The notes beneath the pieces are model-generated. The model was not told the origin of the DNA, made no database searches, and saw only the letters and a list, made by a program, of their open reading frames with translations. From positions 57,585,860 through 57,649,859 of the forward strand of contig JAOWCC010001634.1 of NCBI GenBank assembly GCA_030867875.1: a DNA stretch of 64,000 nt. The letters are read 5' to 3'. This stretch comes from Actinernus sp. WN-2022. Taxonomy: Eukaryota > Cnidaria > Anthozoa > Actiniaria > Actinernidae. Every line of letters starts with the position of its first letter. Positions within the stretch are counted from its first letter, which is position 1. The position numbers and the translations under genes are program-made. Shown piece after piece: positions 10,051-19,753 of the stretch.

Positions 10051-13000
10051 TTAGTTATGGTTTTCAGATTCTACAGTGGTGTTCATTTCCCTCGCGGCTT
10101 CCCTGAGATCGTGTACTTCTGATCTAAGTCTTCGGATGATTTTCTCTAACTTACTTATGCTTCCTTTGAAATCTTTTGAATCTCGCGTTTTATACTCCTC
10201 GTAAAATAAACGAGTTCCTTGTGCCATTCCCAAAGTCATCACCTTTAAATAATCGAACTCTGTTTCCTTGTTCAACAAAAGATGAAGAAGGTGACGAACT
10301 GCGTGAAAAGCTGTGGTGACATCAGCGCTGGAGTTAAACTCGGTGTAACTTATAAAAGTTGTTACTGAACGATGTAGTCCTAATACAAGCATGCGACTCT
10401 TAACAAAATCAAGTTCGTTTAGACTCTGTGACAGTCTCCACCAGCTCCAGAGATCTGTGACGCGCTGATCCAGTTGATACAGGTCAAAGTACACGTGAAG
10501 ATATGCCGTTAAGTTGACCAGTCGAATGCACAATCTGTTTTTGTTATACTTATCTAGCGCTCTCTTTAAAGGTTTGACAGAGAAAAGACTTCTCAAAGGA
10601 TGGCTGTGCCTGGATAAGAGTTCTCCTAGTCGTTCTACAAACAAATCATGATAGCTTAACATGCTGTTGAGATAATTTAACGATTCGTACACGATTCGCC
10701 TGGTCTCATTTAACGTTTCCTTGTGTTTTGCATTACTTTTCTCAATCAGACCTAATGGGTCTTGGACTCGGCGCTGAGTACTAAATTGTTCTGCGTCATT
10801 ATGACGTGCTCTTTGCTGTTCTTCATAAGGAATCTCGTATCTGTTCTCGTTAGAAGGTAACCTTGACTTCATACTACTGTAAAATGTCGACAGATCTATG
10901 CTGCACTTTAAGAGGACCATACTGGAAAAGGATGGCTTAAAAGATGACGAAATCTCTGAAATAAGGCCGTTTACTTGATCATACACATCTTTCGTAATAT
11001 CGCCAAAGGATACAGAAAATATTCGCGGCAAGCAGTTTTGGGTACGAACCTCGTCATTATATAATCCTAACAGGTTTTGTAGAAATGAAGTCGCTCGTTT
11101 ATTGACAGCAAAGCTTCCATACAAATGTCTGTATAATACGTTTAGCTCGGCCCCTTTATCGCTTGGATATAAACGTGCTCCGCCGTAACTTTCTATGAGC
11201 TCTGTTACTTCTAACCAATGATCCTTCTCGCCATCTTTGGTTTCTTTACCCACGTTTAGCTTTGCCAAGTACCAAGGTGTCACACCATACTTATCTGGAC
11301 AATCAACCATCATCCCAGGCGGTCTGGAGGCGCCTAACAGTTCTTTTACGAACCCCAACATTCCACGATAAGCAGCAATGTGGTATAAACTTAGCTTTGA
11401 AGAACTGCCATCGCACGCTATTCTAAATTCTTTACTCATTAAGAAGTGCTTCAATAGGAGAAGGCTGGTGGATGTTGCCACCTCATCATCTGTGGTCAAA
11501 GATGGAGATGTTGTGGGTGGCCTGAGGCCTGCGTATGAGACAGCAAGTTCAAGAGCAGTTTGGTTCCAGTCGGTAGTTCGTGTGTTGATGTCTGCTCCCC
11601 AGGAAAGCAGCTCTTTAATGGCCACAATGTTACCACCTTGTGCGGCACGGTGAAGAGGAGTGTAACCTTCCAGGTCACGACAGCTGTTCACCACCGACAG
11701 ACCTTTTGAGTGCGAGAGCACTGCTTTTTTGAGAGGCCCTTCAATTTCTGAGGGTCCAAAAAGTGTCTTTGTTCTTTGTAAAAAGAAATTATCGGTATAA
11801 TTCGACGGTGACCTGTATGCGAGAAGGTGAAACACTGACTCGCTAAATGGCTTGCCGCACTCAATCTTGACCGGCACGTCATAGTCTAACAGCAGCAAAT
11901 CAGTCCAGGGGTGGGCATTTCGTAGATAAGTAAGAAGAATACCATGTTTATGTTTGATGTCGTGGCACAGTGGATCAGCTCCTAATACGAGTAGAATATA
12001 TAAGATGTCTGGCCTATGTTTCTCGACAGCTCTGTGTAAAACACGACATTTTGATGAGTATATTAAGTCCAACCCTGACGAAAGAAGAAGCATAATGACC
12101 GATGTCTGGCCTTTGATGTCGTTTAAAAAAATGTGAAAACCTACTCTTACAAAAGGTGAATCTTCGCCTGTCAAAGTAGTGAGGATAGACTTCTCCACTA
12201 CATAATCAAGAGGTAATTTGCCGAGTTTGTCAGCAATATTTACCCTTGCTCGTACTTTAATGAGTGCCATTACTACACATTCCAGTTCATTCTGAGCAGC
12301 CAAGTGCAAAGCCGTCCTGCCAAGTGCGTCCTGTCTGTTCACCTCTACTCGATTCCTATAATCTAAAAGACTGGTAACGAGGCGACATGGTTTATCAAAC
12401 GGTATCGTCCTTTGCGCCAAATGCAACATCCCCTTCGCGTGCAGTTCTTGATGAATGCCTAAATTAGTGTTTGATTTGAAGTCCAAATTCCAATCAAAAA
12501 TGAGATCAGATTTATCTTTAAATTGCAACACAGTAATATATTTCGTTGAAAAAAACGTTTTAACACCTTCTTTATAATCTACCAAAGGAATAAGTGATCC
12601 TTTCGGAGGAATTGCACATAACATCATATAGTGTAAGGGTGTCATTTCCTGCTTATCAACTGCGTTCACGTTAGCCCCGTCGCTAATTAGTCGTCCAGTC
12701 TCCTCGAGGTTTGCACAAATTGTAGCACTGTGCAAAGGCGTGGACCCATTGACACTTGGAATATTTATGTCCATCCCTAAAGAGATCAGCCACCTGACGA
12801 AATCATGCTGGCCGTGGCATGCTGCCACGTGTATAGGTAACGCACCACTGCAGTCAGGATAATGTAAGAGTTTTTCTCGCTTTTGGCCGCTAAACTGAAG
12901 TAAAATACGCGCACTTTTAATATTTCCATAACGAGCTGCAAGATGAAGTGGCGTCGCGCCACATGGACACGTATCCATGGTGTACTCATCCTCTTCCCTT

Positions 13001-15459
13001 AAGCTAAAGTGGCGATATCTCCTCCCAGTGTAAAAAGTTGCATCATAATTCGCAACACTGTCTTGCAAGGGTTGAAATTTTAAACATTTAGCACTTACAA
13101 GTGCACTTGTGTGGTTTATAAGCAAACGTAACATATCAAGACTGTTTCTTCTCATTGCTTCATGCAGAGGAGTTCTTCCCATGAAATCAGTGCATGCGAC
13201 TGCGGCATTGGGTCGAGAGAGGAGAAGACGAACAATTTCAATGTGTCCCTTGGAAATGGCCGCGTGAAGTGCAGTTTCACAATGCAGCAAATATCTATCA
13301 TCAGAAAGAACGTGCTTGACATCAGACTCGGGGGTTACACGTTTAAACAGGTTTTCCAATTGTAAAACACTATAAGATTTGTTAGTTGAATATGTTTTTC
13401 TAATGTCCAGCCATAAGCTTTGATAGCGTTCGTCTCCGTCCAGCCAGTAAAACGACCCATCACACCTCATGCATTTATCTGACACTCCTGCGTCCAGTAA
13501 AAACTCGACTACTTCTTTGTGTCCATTGAAAGCCGAATGATGAAGAGCAAGCTGGTCCATCTCTGCTCCTTTTTCATACAGTAGTTTAACAATTAAAACG
13601 TGACCATTTTCTGCGGCCAGCTGAAGTGCAGTTAAGTTGACCCCATTCCTTTTAGATAAAGAAACGTTCTGTTGCAACAAAAACTGTACAACGTTAAAGT
13701 AACCTTTCTGTGCAGCAGTGTGGAGCATAGTATAATTCCGAAATCTCACCTTTGAATCGAGTACGGGATCTGAAAAACTTATGAATGGTAACTTTGGAAT
13801 CGGATTTGTCTCATGATTGACATTGGCACCTAGAGATACCAGGAACTTTAGATTGTCCAAGAAGCCCCAGCTTGCAGCGATGAACGCTGGAGTGAATCCA
13901 CGATTATCCTTACAGTCCACATCTGGAATATGTGGTAAGAGCAGCTTTAGGACATTGGGGTTATCTACAGCTGCGCCAAGATGGAGAAACGAACTCCCAT
14001 CGCTATCACTTTTGTAGTTACTTATTATTCCAGATGAGATGTTGTGAAAGACATCCGAATATTCATCACTCCAGCCCCCACTCGCGATGTGCTGAGCGAG
14101 ATGCAGCACGTATGAAGGCAAGTTGGCCGAATGACCTTTTCGTACCATTTCAATAAAGTAAAAAGCCAATCGCTTGTGACCATATTTCCTTTTCACGTAA
14201 TACTCACTTTTGTTTTCGTCACCAGTAAGCCATTCCATAAATGACTTGTGGAAAAGGGAGACTGTTCTGTTTTCGCCGTACCTTAAGAAGTGGGAGAGGG
14301 AGCTTAAGTCTGGTATAAAATCGTAGTCATGATCATATTCAGCCTTTTGCATTCTTAGAACCGTGAATATATCGTTAGTGGTTAAAGGATTGAACGTTGA
14401 AACAAGTATCTCAAGTATTGGACGAACTTGCTTGAAGTTTTCTCGTGTGGCAAACAAACGACGGAAGTACTTTTCATAAACACCTCCCAATCTTTTGGGC
14501 ATAGAACGTAAAGTAGTCGAATTCAGTGCTTCGCCCGTCCAAAAATCTAGCAACTGTTTTACGAACAAGAAATTACCTTGACCTAACTCAAGAAGGTTTC
14601 TTGATAACTTTGGGATCTCCTCAATCGGACGTAGACTAAAGAACTTCAGTGCTTTTGCCACCAATGAGACGTCACGACCCATGATGTTGTTAGCGTAATT
14701 GCCGATATCTTTCCAGTTTTGCAAGTCATCTGGATTAATGTAAACAAAGGCAGAGTTTTCAGAGAAATGCTTTAAAACCGAGCTGTCATTTCTGGTAGTG
14801 ATGATAAACTTGACTCCTGGAAGCCCATCGATCTTATCCTTCAATAAATCAATGATGCTGTAGACTGATGCACCGTGGCTCATAAAACTTGTACTTGGTA
14901 CACATTCATCCAGGGCATCGACAACAATGTAATAACATTTTAAATCCACAACTCTTGCCTGAAGAACCTCTTTCATAGGAGTAATTACAGCCTCCTCGAA
15001 ACACTCGTACGGATTTCCTTCACAGTCGTTGTGAAGCATTCTCTGTGTGAATGAATTGTTTGCAATGTGGTGTCCATATTCAGGGATTCTTCTTGCGATC
15101 ATGTCCACCAGACTTCGAACGAACCTACCAGCCTCCTGAGTTTTCCTGTTGTAAAACTGACACAGATGGTACGCGATGATGTTGTTATGTATGAAGAGGT
15201 CAGACTGGCGAGAGCAAATCAGTTGCGCAGATAAAGCAGATTTACCTGAGCCTGGTTCACCAACGATAAACACCGAAGATAGACTTGTCTGTTCATCAAA
15301 TGTCGTCCTTACTTTGTTATAAAGCCAGCCTCGTCCTACAAAGTCCTCCCTAGCTTTACTGAGTTGACTGGTAAAGTTGAACTCTCTCACATCAAAAGGT
15401 AACAGAGAGTCTTCCCTAGGGCAATCTGTAGGAATTAAAACATAACACCGATGTGACAT
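10051..15459 (-). CDS. NACHT/STAND ATPase with ankyrin repeats (ANKRD50/TANC-like), gene 1
   Basis: This is a single uninterrupted ORF of 1,802 codons. A VGRGWL-type entry motif lies near residue 41. The P-loop is GEPGSGKS (67-74), the Walker B YYIVVDALDE (176-185) and the sensor FIITTR (218-223). A winged-helix-like region spans about 340-480. Ankyrin repeats run from about 488 to 1,390, with many TPLH and GADIN-type signatures. A helical C-terminal domain of about 400 residues follows and ends in a probable coiled coil (about 1,755-1,795). By family knowledge it would be a nucleotide-dependent signalling or assembly switch with an ankyrin recognition surface, resembling ANKRD50/TANC and cnidarian NLR-like proteins. 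The start is supported by an in-frame TAA directly upstream of the ATG. Large size without introns is unusual and may mean retroposition or a single-exon family. Ligand and pathway are unknown. Confidence 0.9.
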   Translation of the reverse strand: MSHRCYVLIPTDCPREDSLLPFDVREFNFTSQLSKAREDFVGRGWLYNKVRTTFDEQTSLSSVFIVGEPGSGKSALSAQLICSRQSDLFIHNNIIAYHLCQFYNRKTQEAGRFVRSLVDMIARRIPEYGHHIANNSFTQRMLHNDCEGNPYECFEEAVITPMKEVLQARVVDLKCYYIVVDALDECVPSTSFMSHGASVYSIIDLLKDKIDGLPGVKFIITTRNDSSVLKHFSENSAFVYINPDDLQNWKDIGNYANNIMGRDVSLVAKALKFFSLRPIEEIPKLSRNLLELGQGNFLFVKQLLDFWTGEALNSTTLRSMPKRLGGVYEKYFRRLFATRENFKQVRPILEILVSTFNPLTTNDIFTVLRMQKAEYDHDYDFIPDLSSLSHFLRYGENRTVSLFHKSFMEWLTGDENKSEYYVKRKYGHKRLAFYFIEMVRKGHSANLPSYVLHLAQHIASGGWSDEYSDVFHNISSGIISNYKSDSDGSSFLHLGAAVDNPNVLKLLLPHIPDVDCKDNRGFTPAFIAASWGFLDNLKFLVSLGANVNHETNPIPKLPFISFSDPVLDSKVRFRNYTMLHTAAQKGYFNVVQFLLQQNVSLSKRNGVNLTALQLAAENGHVLIVKLLYEKGAEMDQLALHHSAFNGHKEVVEFLLDAGVSDKCMRCDGSFYWLDGDERYQSLWLDIRKTYSTNKSYSVLQLENLFKRVTPESDVKHVLSDDRYLLHCETALHAAISKGHIEIVRLLLSRPNAAVACTDFMGRTPLHEAMRRNSLDMLRLLINHTSALVSAKCLKFQPLQDSVANYDATFYTGRRYRHFSLREEDEYTMDTCPCGATPLHLAARYGNIKSARILLQFSGQKREKLLHYPDCSGALPIHVAACHGQHDFVRWLISLGMDINIPSVNGSTPLHSATICANLEETGRLISDGANVNAVDKQEMTPLHYMMLCAIPPKGSLIPLVDYKEGVKTFFSTKYITVLQFKDKSDLIFDWNLDFKSNTNLGIHQELHAKGMLHLAQRTIPFDKPCRLVTSLLDYRNRVEVNRQDALGRTALHLAAQNELECVVMALIKVRARVNIADKLGKLPLDYVVEKSILTTLTGEDSPFVRVGFHIFLNDIKGQTSVIMLLLSSGLDLIYSSKCRVLHRAVEKHRPDILYILLVLGADPLCHDIKHKHGILLTYLRNAHPWTDLLLLDYDVPVKIECGKPFSESVFHLLAYRSPSNYTDNFFLQRTKTLFGPSEIEGPLKKAVLSHSKGLSVVNSCRDLEGYTPLHRAAQGGNIVAIKELLSWGADINTRTTDWNQTALELAVSYAGLRPPTTSPSLTTDDEVATSTSLLLLKHFLMSKEFRIACDGSSSKLSLYHIAAYRGMLGFVKELLGASRPPGMMVDCPDKYGVTPWYLAKLNVGKETKDGEKDHWLEVTELIESYGGARLYPSDKGAELNVLYRHLYGSFAVNKRATSFLQNLLGLYNDEVRTQNCLPRIFSVSFGDITKDVYDQVNGLISEISSSFKPSFSSMVLLKCSIDLSTFYSSMKSRLPSNENRYEIPYEEQQRARHNDAEQFSTQRRVQDPLGLIEKSNAKHKETLNETRRIVYESLNYLNSMLSYHDLFVERLGELLSRHSHPLRSLFSVKPLKRALDKYNKNRLCIRLVNLTAYLHVYFDLYQLDQRVTDLWSWWRLSQSLNELDFVKSRMLVLGLHRSVTTFISYTEFNSSADVTTAFHAVRHLLHLLLNKETEFDYLKVMTLGMAQGTRLFYEEYKTRDSKDFKGSISKLEKIIRRLRSEVHDLREAAREMNTTVESENHN

Positions 15460-15803
15460 TTATAATTCCGGTACAATTTAGATCTTTAGCGTCAAAATAG
15501 ACTCTAGATCTAGCTAGATCTTATTTGTCGAACTTTGATATAAGCGAGCTTAGAAAAGATCTACCGACAGCGCACATGTTTACGACAGCAGACACACCAC
15601 ACACTCCATGAGTCAGCCAGGGACGATGTACAGCTTTTGACATGCACTGTACTCGCAATGGATTAGTCTCACCACTAATATTTGATGACTCTTCAATCTT
15701 ACGTAAATTGTTGCCCTTCAAATTTGCATGCATTTTAACAAATTGAAGTGTCTCTCCTAAATAAGTAGTAGGAGAGGCACCGAATTAGCCCTCTTTTTAG
15801 AAC
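15460..15803. other. 5' flank of gene 1
   Basis: This is the likely promoter and 5' UTR side of the NACHT-ankyrin gene. I see no clear TATA box or splice acceptor. The 70-codon ORF at 15,521-15,733 on the minus strand has no recognised domain. The last 40 bases are a copy of a transposon end (see 15,762-15,800). Confidence 0.5.
15762..15800 (+). repeat. Extra copy of the palindrome's inner element end
   Basis: The 39 bases from AAGTAGTAGGAGAGGC through CCCTCTTTTTAG are identical to 17,713-17,750 in the left arm and, inverted, to about 21,117-21,151 in the right arm. Here the copy stops after the first TTTTTAG and meets the outer palindrome boundary three bases later. No matching copy is present at the right outer boundary. 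Confidence 0.8.
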
Positions 15804-16374
15804 AGTCAGTTTCTGATTGATGTAATAGCAGTAACGGGGATCATTAGATTCGGCAGAGAAGTCATAACAGTTTATTAACATTGACAATATTTACAGTAGT
15901 GATTTTTTTTACAAAAGATGAGCCAAAGCCGGTGGATTAAATGGCTTCAGAGCCAGCAGAAAATTTGAAATAAAATGAGAAACATAAAGTGGCTAAACAT
16001 ATTGCATGAAAACTAAATAATAATAATAAATCTACACGGAGCACAGTAAACAAAGAAAAAGGAAAGTTAAGGAGAGTGCTTTAATTAAGCATTACATAGT
16101 CTTTCAAAGATTAGAAACAAGAAGAAATAAACGACGGAGATTGGTTCTATAATTTGAGTAGGTAAGGCTATTGCGAAGAGTTAGGGGAATAGAAGAGATA
16201 TTGCTATAATATTTCTCTGTCACGATGCTCGCCCCTGTGTGCAGTGAGTCGACACTTGGAACAACTGCGTAGGGGACCACCGCAAATTACACTGGACCCT
16301 AATAGCACTTTCTGACTCAGGGGTATATTACATTTTACAACTTTTCCGTTACGTGATCGATGATTTTAATGTGA

Positions 16375-16680
16375 CAGGATGCTAGGTATGACCGCCTTGG
16401 CTTCCTGTGTGAAGTAGATTTTCAAGACAGGAAAGTGCCGCTCGACTGGATCGAGGCAGTCAAAAAACTTAAAGAAGAATACGCAAATGACATGGTCATA
16501 ACAGCGTTCGCCGATGTGATGCACTACGAGCTTGTAATAGTAACAGTACACGGGGTAAGATTGTTGTTGCTCAGTACTGTTGTAATTTTCAAGCATGGAC
16601 ATATAGCTTTGGTTGGCGTTAGAATGTAGGAGTTCGCAGAATATGGAATACCGCAGTAAGGGACACAAATTCTATTCCGC
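16375..16680 (+). pseudogene. Possible OTU-protease-like relic, left arm
   Basis: The plus strand encodes a run with WIEAVKKL and then EYANDMVITAFADVMHYEL, which resembles the second half of OTU-type cysteine protease domains (small-Asp motif followed by a helix and beta strand). An in-frame stop and frameshifts follow, and the catalytic Cys and His motifs are not visible. The mirrored copy lies in the right arm. It might be host-derived or an accessory gene of a large DNA transposon. The assignment rests on a short similarity only. Confidence 0.3.
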
Positions 16681-17712
16681 GGCAAAAGAGCGCCAATATT
16701 TCTTTTGGTTTTCAAGAAATAAGAATATTTTCTAAAAAAAATGCGTCAAAAGTCAGGTGGTATCTCTTGCAATGCTCTTGTGAACATAAATGCTTTTCGA
16801 TTTTAAAATCCATTAAAATGTGCGCGTCAATAAATAGGCATGGGCCACTTTAGAGAGGTTTTTCATTAATAACCCGTGAAACAAAGTATGTTACCTAGAG
16901 TACATATTGAATGTAGCAAAGTGCAATACTGGCAGTGCAGTTCGTTTTGCATTTTAAAGTTAATTAAGTGTATTTGTGGTACATAACCTCCCAAGAGGAT
17001 GAAAATCACTATAATTATCAACTGTACTTTTTGAATAAACGTTGGCATCATCCGTCCTTGAATTTGTCTCTCCAAATTCAGTCCAAATTCAATCAATCTG
17101 GAAATAAGTTCATGTTTAGTGCCGTTTTTTTTTTTGGGGGGGGGGGGGGGGAGTAGAAACGCACTATTTAAAATGGAGCACGAGCTGTATTTTTCCGTAA
17201 CACGAGTAGTCAAACCAACTAAAATCAAATAAAATCATTAAAATCAAATAACCTAAAAAAAAGTTCAAGAAAATGAAAAAAAAAAACGGGACCCGCGACT
17301 TCCACCCCGCACCCGCGAAATTTAGTTAACTCCTGAACAGAATGGTTTTTACAACAACCGACAATTTTCTCGCAATCTGACTGGCAAATTTTCGTCTGCA
17401 ATATTTCAACAGACGCGCGGCCGGTTTTGCAGAGATTTGTGAATACGTCTGATCCAAAAATCAAGAATATGAGGATTTTACAAGTAGGAACAAACAGTTT
17501 AGAGTAGCTTATATATTTTTGTAGAGTTCGGGTAAGCTTAAGAAGTGTTTACGTTTTAAGACTTTTCGACTCGAAGCCGAAGAGTTTGTACACACTCGTT
17601 TGAAGCTAAAAGTGTTTTGTTGTTGTAAAAAACAAATTGAAGTTAGTTTTTTTATGTGTCTGTCCTAATATTGATAACGATTTTCGTCATAGCATGGCCA
17701 AACCAGCTATTT

Positions 17713-17915
17713 AAGTAGTAGGAGAGGCACCGAATTAGCCCTCTTTTTAGGGCGTACGCCCTCTTTTTAGGGCGTATGCATTAATTAGGATGACGTCACA
17801 ATCCTATTGTCCATTGAATTAATTAAGGAATTATTTTTAGGGCGTACGCCCTATTTTTAGGGCGTATGCATTAATTCGGAATCCTAATTTTAGGGCGCTC
17901 TCATTAATTCGGGTA
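17713..17915. repeat. Inner element end with palindromic subterminal motifs, left arm
   Basis: After the end motif AGTAGTAGGAGAGGC come repeated TTTTTAGGGCGTACGCCC units, in complete and half form, interspersed with ATGCATTAATT and a perfect CRE-type TGACGTCA near 17,793. The 12-mer GGGCGTACGCCC is itself palindromic. Such clustered subterminal repeats are typical of transposase or integrase binding regions. The right arm has the mirrored set (about 20,950-21,151). Confidence 0.65.
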
Positions 17916-18604
17916 TGTTTGGGCAAAGCCTATTATTTGGAGTCGTCTCTAAAACCAGGAGCGATCGGCCCTGAATACTTTCGAAGTTGAATGAAAAAAG
18001 TAATAAATATCTCGCAATATCTAAACCCTTTGTAGCGTAAATAGTAAGAACAAACTACTCGTGATAGGCTCTAAACTGTCTTTATTATTTTCCTTTACAG
18101 TTAATAACTCATAAGATAATTGTATACAAAATCCACTGTGACTCATAAGAGCAACTCTGCTATTGTTCTTAGGGATTAGCGATAACTGAAGGGCCTATTG
18201 TTTTGAGGAAACCTCTTGAGATGCAAATTCTTCTCTAAAACTGAACTATAATTACCATACGAATATAAACAAACCACCAGATAAATTAAACAAAGTTTAT
18301 TCAATCTCAAAAACACAAATTTACAGTTCGTTTTCCTTATAGTCGCGGAGTTGATAACTTTCTTATTTCTCAGTTCTTGGGTTGATATAATGTACCGTGT
18401 TACAAGATTACACTGATTTATGTTTCATTGATTTTTTTCTTGTTGACAAATGCTGCTTAACTTGGATAAGCTAACAATTAGAAGAGGAAAACAAATAGTT
18501 TGTCATTCCCAGGCTACACTCTATTCGTAAAGAATAAAACACGCGTTATCGTTGTTTAAGGTAATTTTTCAAACTAGACCGAAGAGATATTTACCATATC
18601 TGAA

Positions 18605-18826
18605 AGAATACCAAGACAGCCACCTGTCTATCGTTTAAAGGACTATCATGGATAACTTTTAGAAGGAACATTTTACGAAGCCGAGTTACAGAGAGTCGAA
18701 AAGCAAGATGATTTCTACCGGGTAGAAAAAGTCTTAAAAAAGCGTGATTGAATACTTGTCCAGTGGAAGGGGTATCCCGAGAGTTTTAATTCTTGGGTAG
18801 ATGAAAGGGATATAAAATACTTGTAA
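18605..18826 (+). pseudogene. Maverick/Polinton integrase C-terminus with chromodomain, left arm
   Basis: One frame of 74 codons reads through IPRQPPVYRLKDY, GTFYEAELQRV, YRVEKVL and then LVQWKGYPESFNSWV before its stop. This is the end of the integrase of Maverick/Polinton-type elements: the SH3-like segment followed by a chromodomain with its WKGYP signature. Two in-frame stops interrupt it and the catalytic integrase core is absent, so it is a relic. It converges on the zinc-finger ORF. The family normally inserts the element DNA into the host chromosome. Confidence 0.6.
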
Positions 18827-18852
18827 TTAGATAGCTGATCGTTTTAATAAAT

Positions 18853-19107
18853 TTATAAAGAAAACCTATTTATTCTATCTGAAATGAGCAATGAATTAGC
18901 TGATTGGTTATAAACTCGAACCACTTTAGGTTTTTGTAATTTTGCTTCTTGTAAATAATACTTGTGCTCCTCTGGTGATAAAGTATGTACTTGCGATAAA
19001 TGATTGGAAAGTTTCACTAAATATTTTGATCCACAATTCGGCACCGGACAAGTATACATAGTGTTGTTGACAACACGAAAACCCTTATTGATACCCGAGC
19101 AACACAT
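18853..19107 (-). CDS. Small C2H2-like zinc-finger ORF, left arm copy
   Basis: The 84-codon ORF contains a CX4C-X10-HX4H arrangement (Cys20, Cys25, His36, His41), the pattern of a single classical zinc finger, followed by a charged tail with EEHKYYLQEAK. Both palindrome arms keep the ORF open with only about three amino-acid differences. It is encoded tail-to-tail with the integrase relic, as a gene of the same mobile element would be. I know no function; DNA or RNA binding is the natural guess. It may be a relic preserved only by recent duplication. Confidence 0.4.
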   Translation of the reverse strand: MCCSGINKGFRVVNNTMYTCPVPNCGSKYLVKLSNHLSQVHTLSPEEHKYYLQEAKLQKPKVVRVYNQSANSLLISDRINRFSL

Positions 19108-19207
19108 TTAGATAGTTTTCTTGATCGATCTCATTACATCTCTTATTAACTCCCTTACAACTAAATTTATCCGAAGCTCCAAAGCAATAATAGGTTTTAC
19201 TACCCAA

Positions 19208-19332
19208 CGCCCGCCGCCCGTCAAGGCCCGCCGCCCGTCAACGCCCGCCGCCCGCCAACGCCCGCCGCCCGTCAACGCCCGTCAACGCCCGCCAACGCTC
19301 AACGCCCGCCAACGCCCGCCGCCCGTCAACAC
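19208..19332. repeat. GC-rich 15-bp tandem array, left arm
   Basis: Degenerate repeats of CGCCCGCCGCCCGTCAA fill this stretch. The mirrored array in the right arm is at about 19,558-19,660. The number and order of variants differ between the arms, so the arrays have changed since the palindrome formed or are poorly resolved in the assembly. Proline-rich ORFs across them are compositional artefacts. Confidence 0.8.
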
Positions 19333-19557
19333 CCCCTCCTCCTCCCTCCTCCCTCCTCCCTCCTCCTCCTCCTCCCTCCTCCTCCCCCTCCCTCATCGCT
19401 ACCCCAAAGCTTCCTTATGTTACAGCAAATATCTGGCCAACCGAAAGTGTAACATAAGGAAGCCTCGGGGTAGCGATGAGGGAGGGGGAGGAGGAGGGAG
19501 GAGGAGGAGGAGGAGGGAGGAGGGAGGAGGAGGAGGGAGGAGGGAGGAGGAGGGGGT
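19333..19557. repeat. Polypyrimidine/polypurine mirror and 23-nt palindrome centre
   Basis: A CTCC-rich tract (19,333-19,398) is followed by CTTCCTTATGTTACA, the short spacer at 19,425-19,447, the inverted TGTAACATAAGGAAG and a GGAGGA-rich tract up to about 19,555. The tract is homopyrimidine then homopurine, so it could form both a cruciform stem and triplex (H-DNA) structures. Confidence 0.8.
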
Positions 19558-19753
19558 GTCGACGGGCGGCGGGCGTTGGCGGGCGTTGACGGGTGGCGGG
19601 CGTTGACGGGCGGAGGGCGTTGACGGGCGGCGGGCGTTGACGGGCGGCGGGCGTTGGGTAGTAAAACCTATTATTGCTTTGGAGCTTCGGATAAATTTAG
19701 TTGTAAGGGAGTTAATAAGAGATGTAATGAGATCGATCAAGAAAACTATCTAA

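Larger units (their letters stand above)
1..15459. repeat. Tandem segmental duplication, unit 1
   Basis: From base 2 this stretch aligns with the stretch starting near 49,281, in the same order and orientation. The shared content is noncoding sequence, a broken CR1-like LINE, a hammerhead-like motif and a minus-strand NACHT-ankyrin gene. Small ORFs in the shared noncoding DNA (3,801-4,052 and 50,604-50,855; 4,487-4,753 and 51,298-51,564) are identical, so the duplication is recent or has been homogenised. The left limit lies outside the window. The right limit cannot be set, because unit 2 runs off the end inside the gene. Confidence 0.9.

Noticed and set aside
11378..11653. Plus-strand ORFs inside the NACHT-ankyrin genes (also 13,817-14,156 and 61,811-62,202)
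   Set aside because: They are antisense shadows of the long minus-strand frame and have no domains.
19121..19740. Proline- and arginine-rich ORFs on both strands across the palindrome centre
   Set aside because: They are translations of GC-rich 15-bp repeats and CTCC tracts; composition alone creates the open frames.
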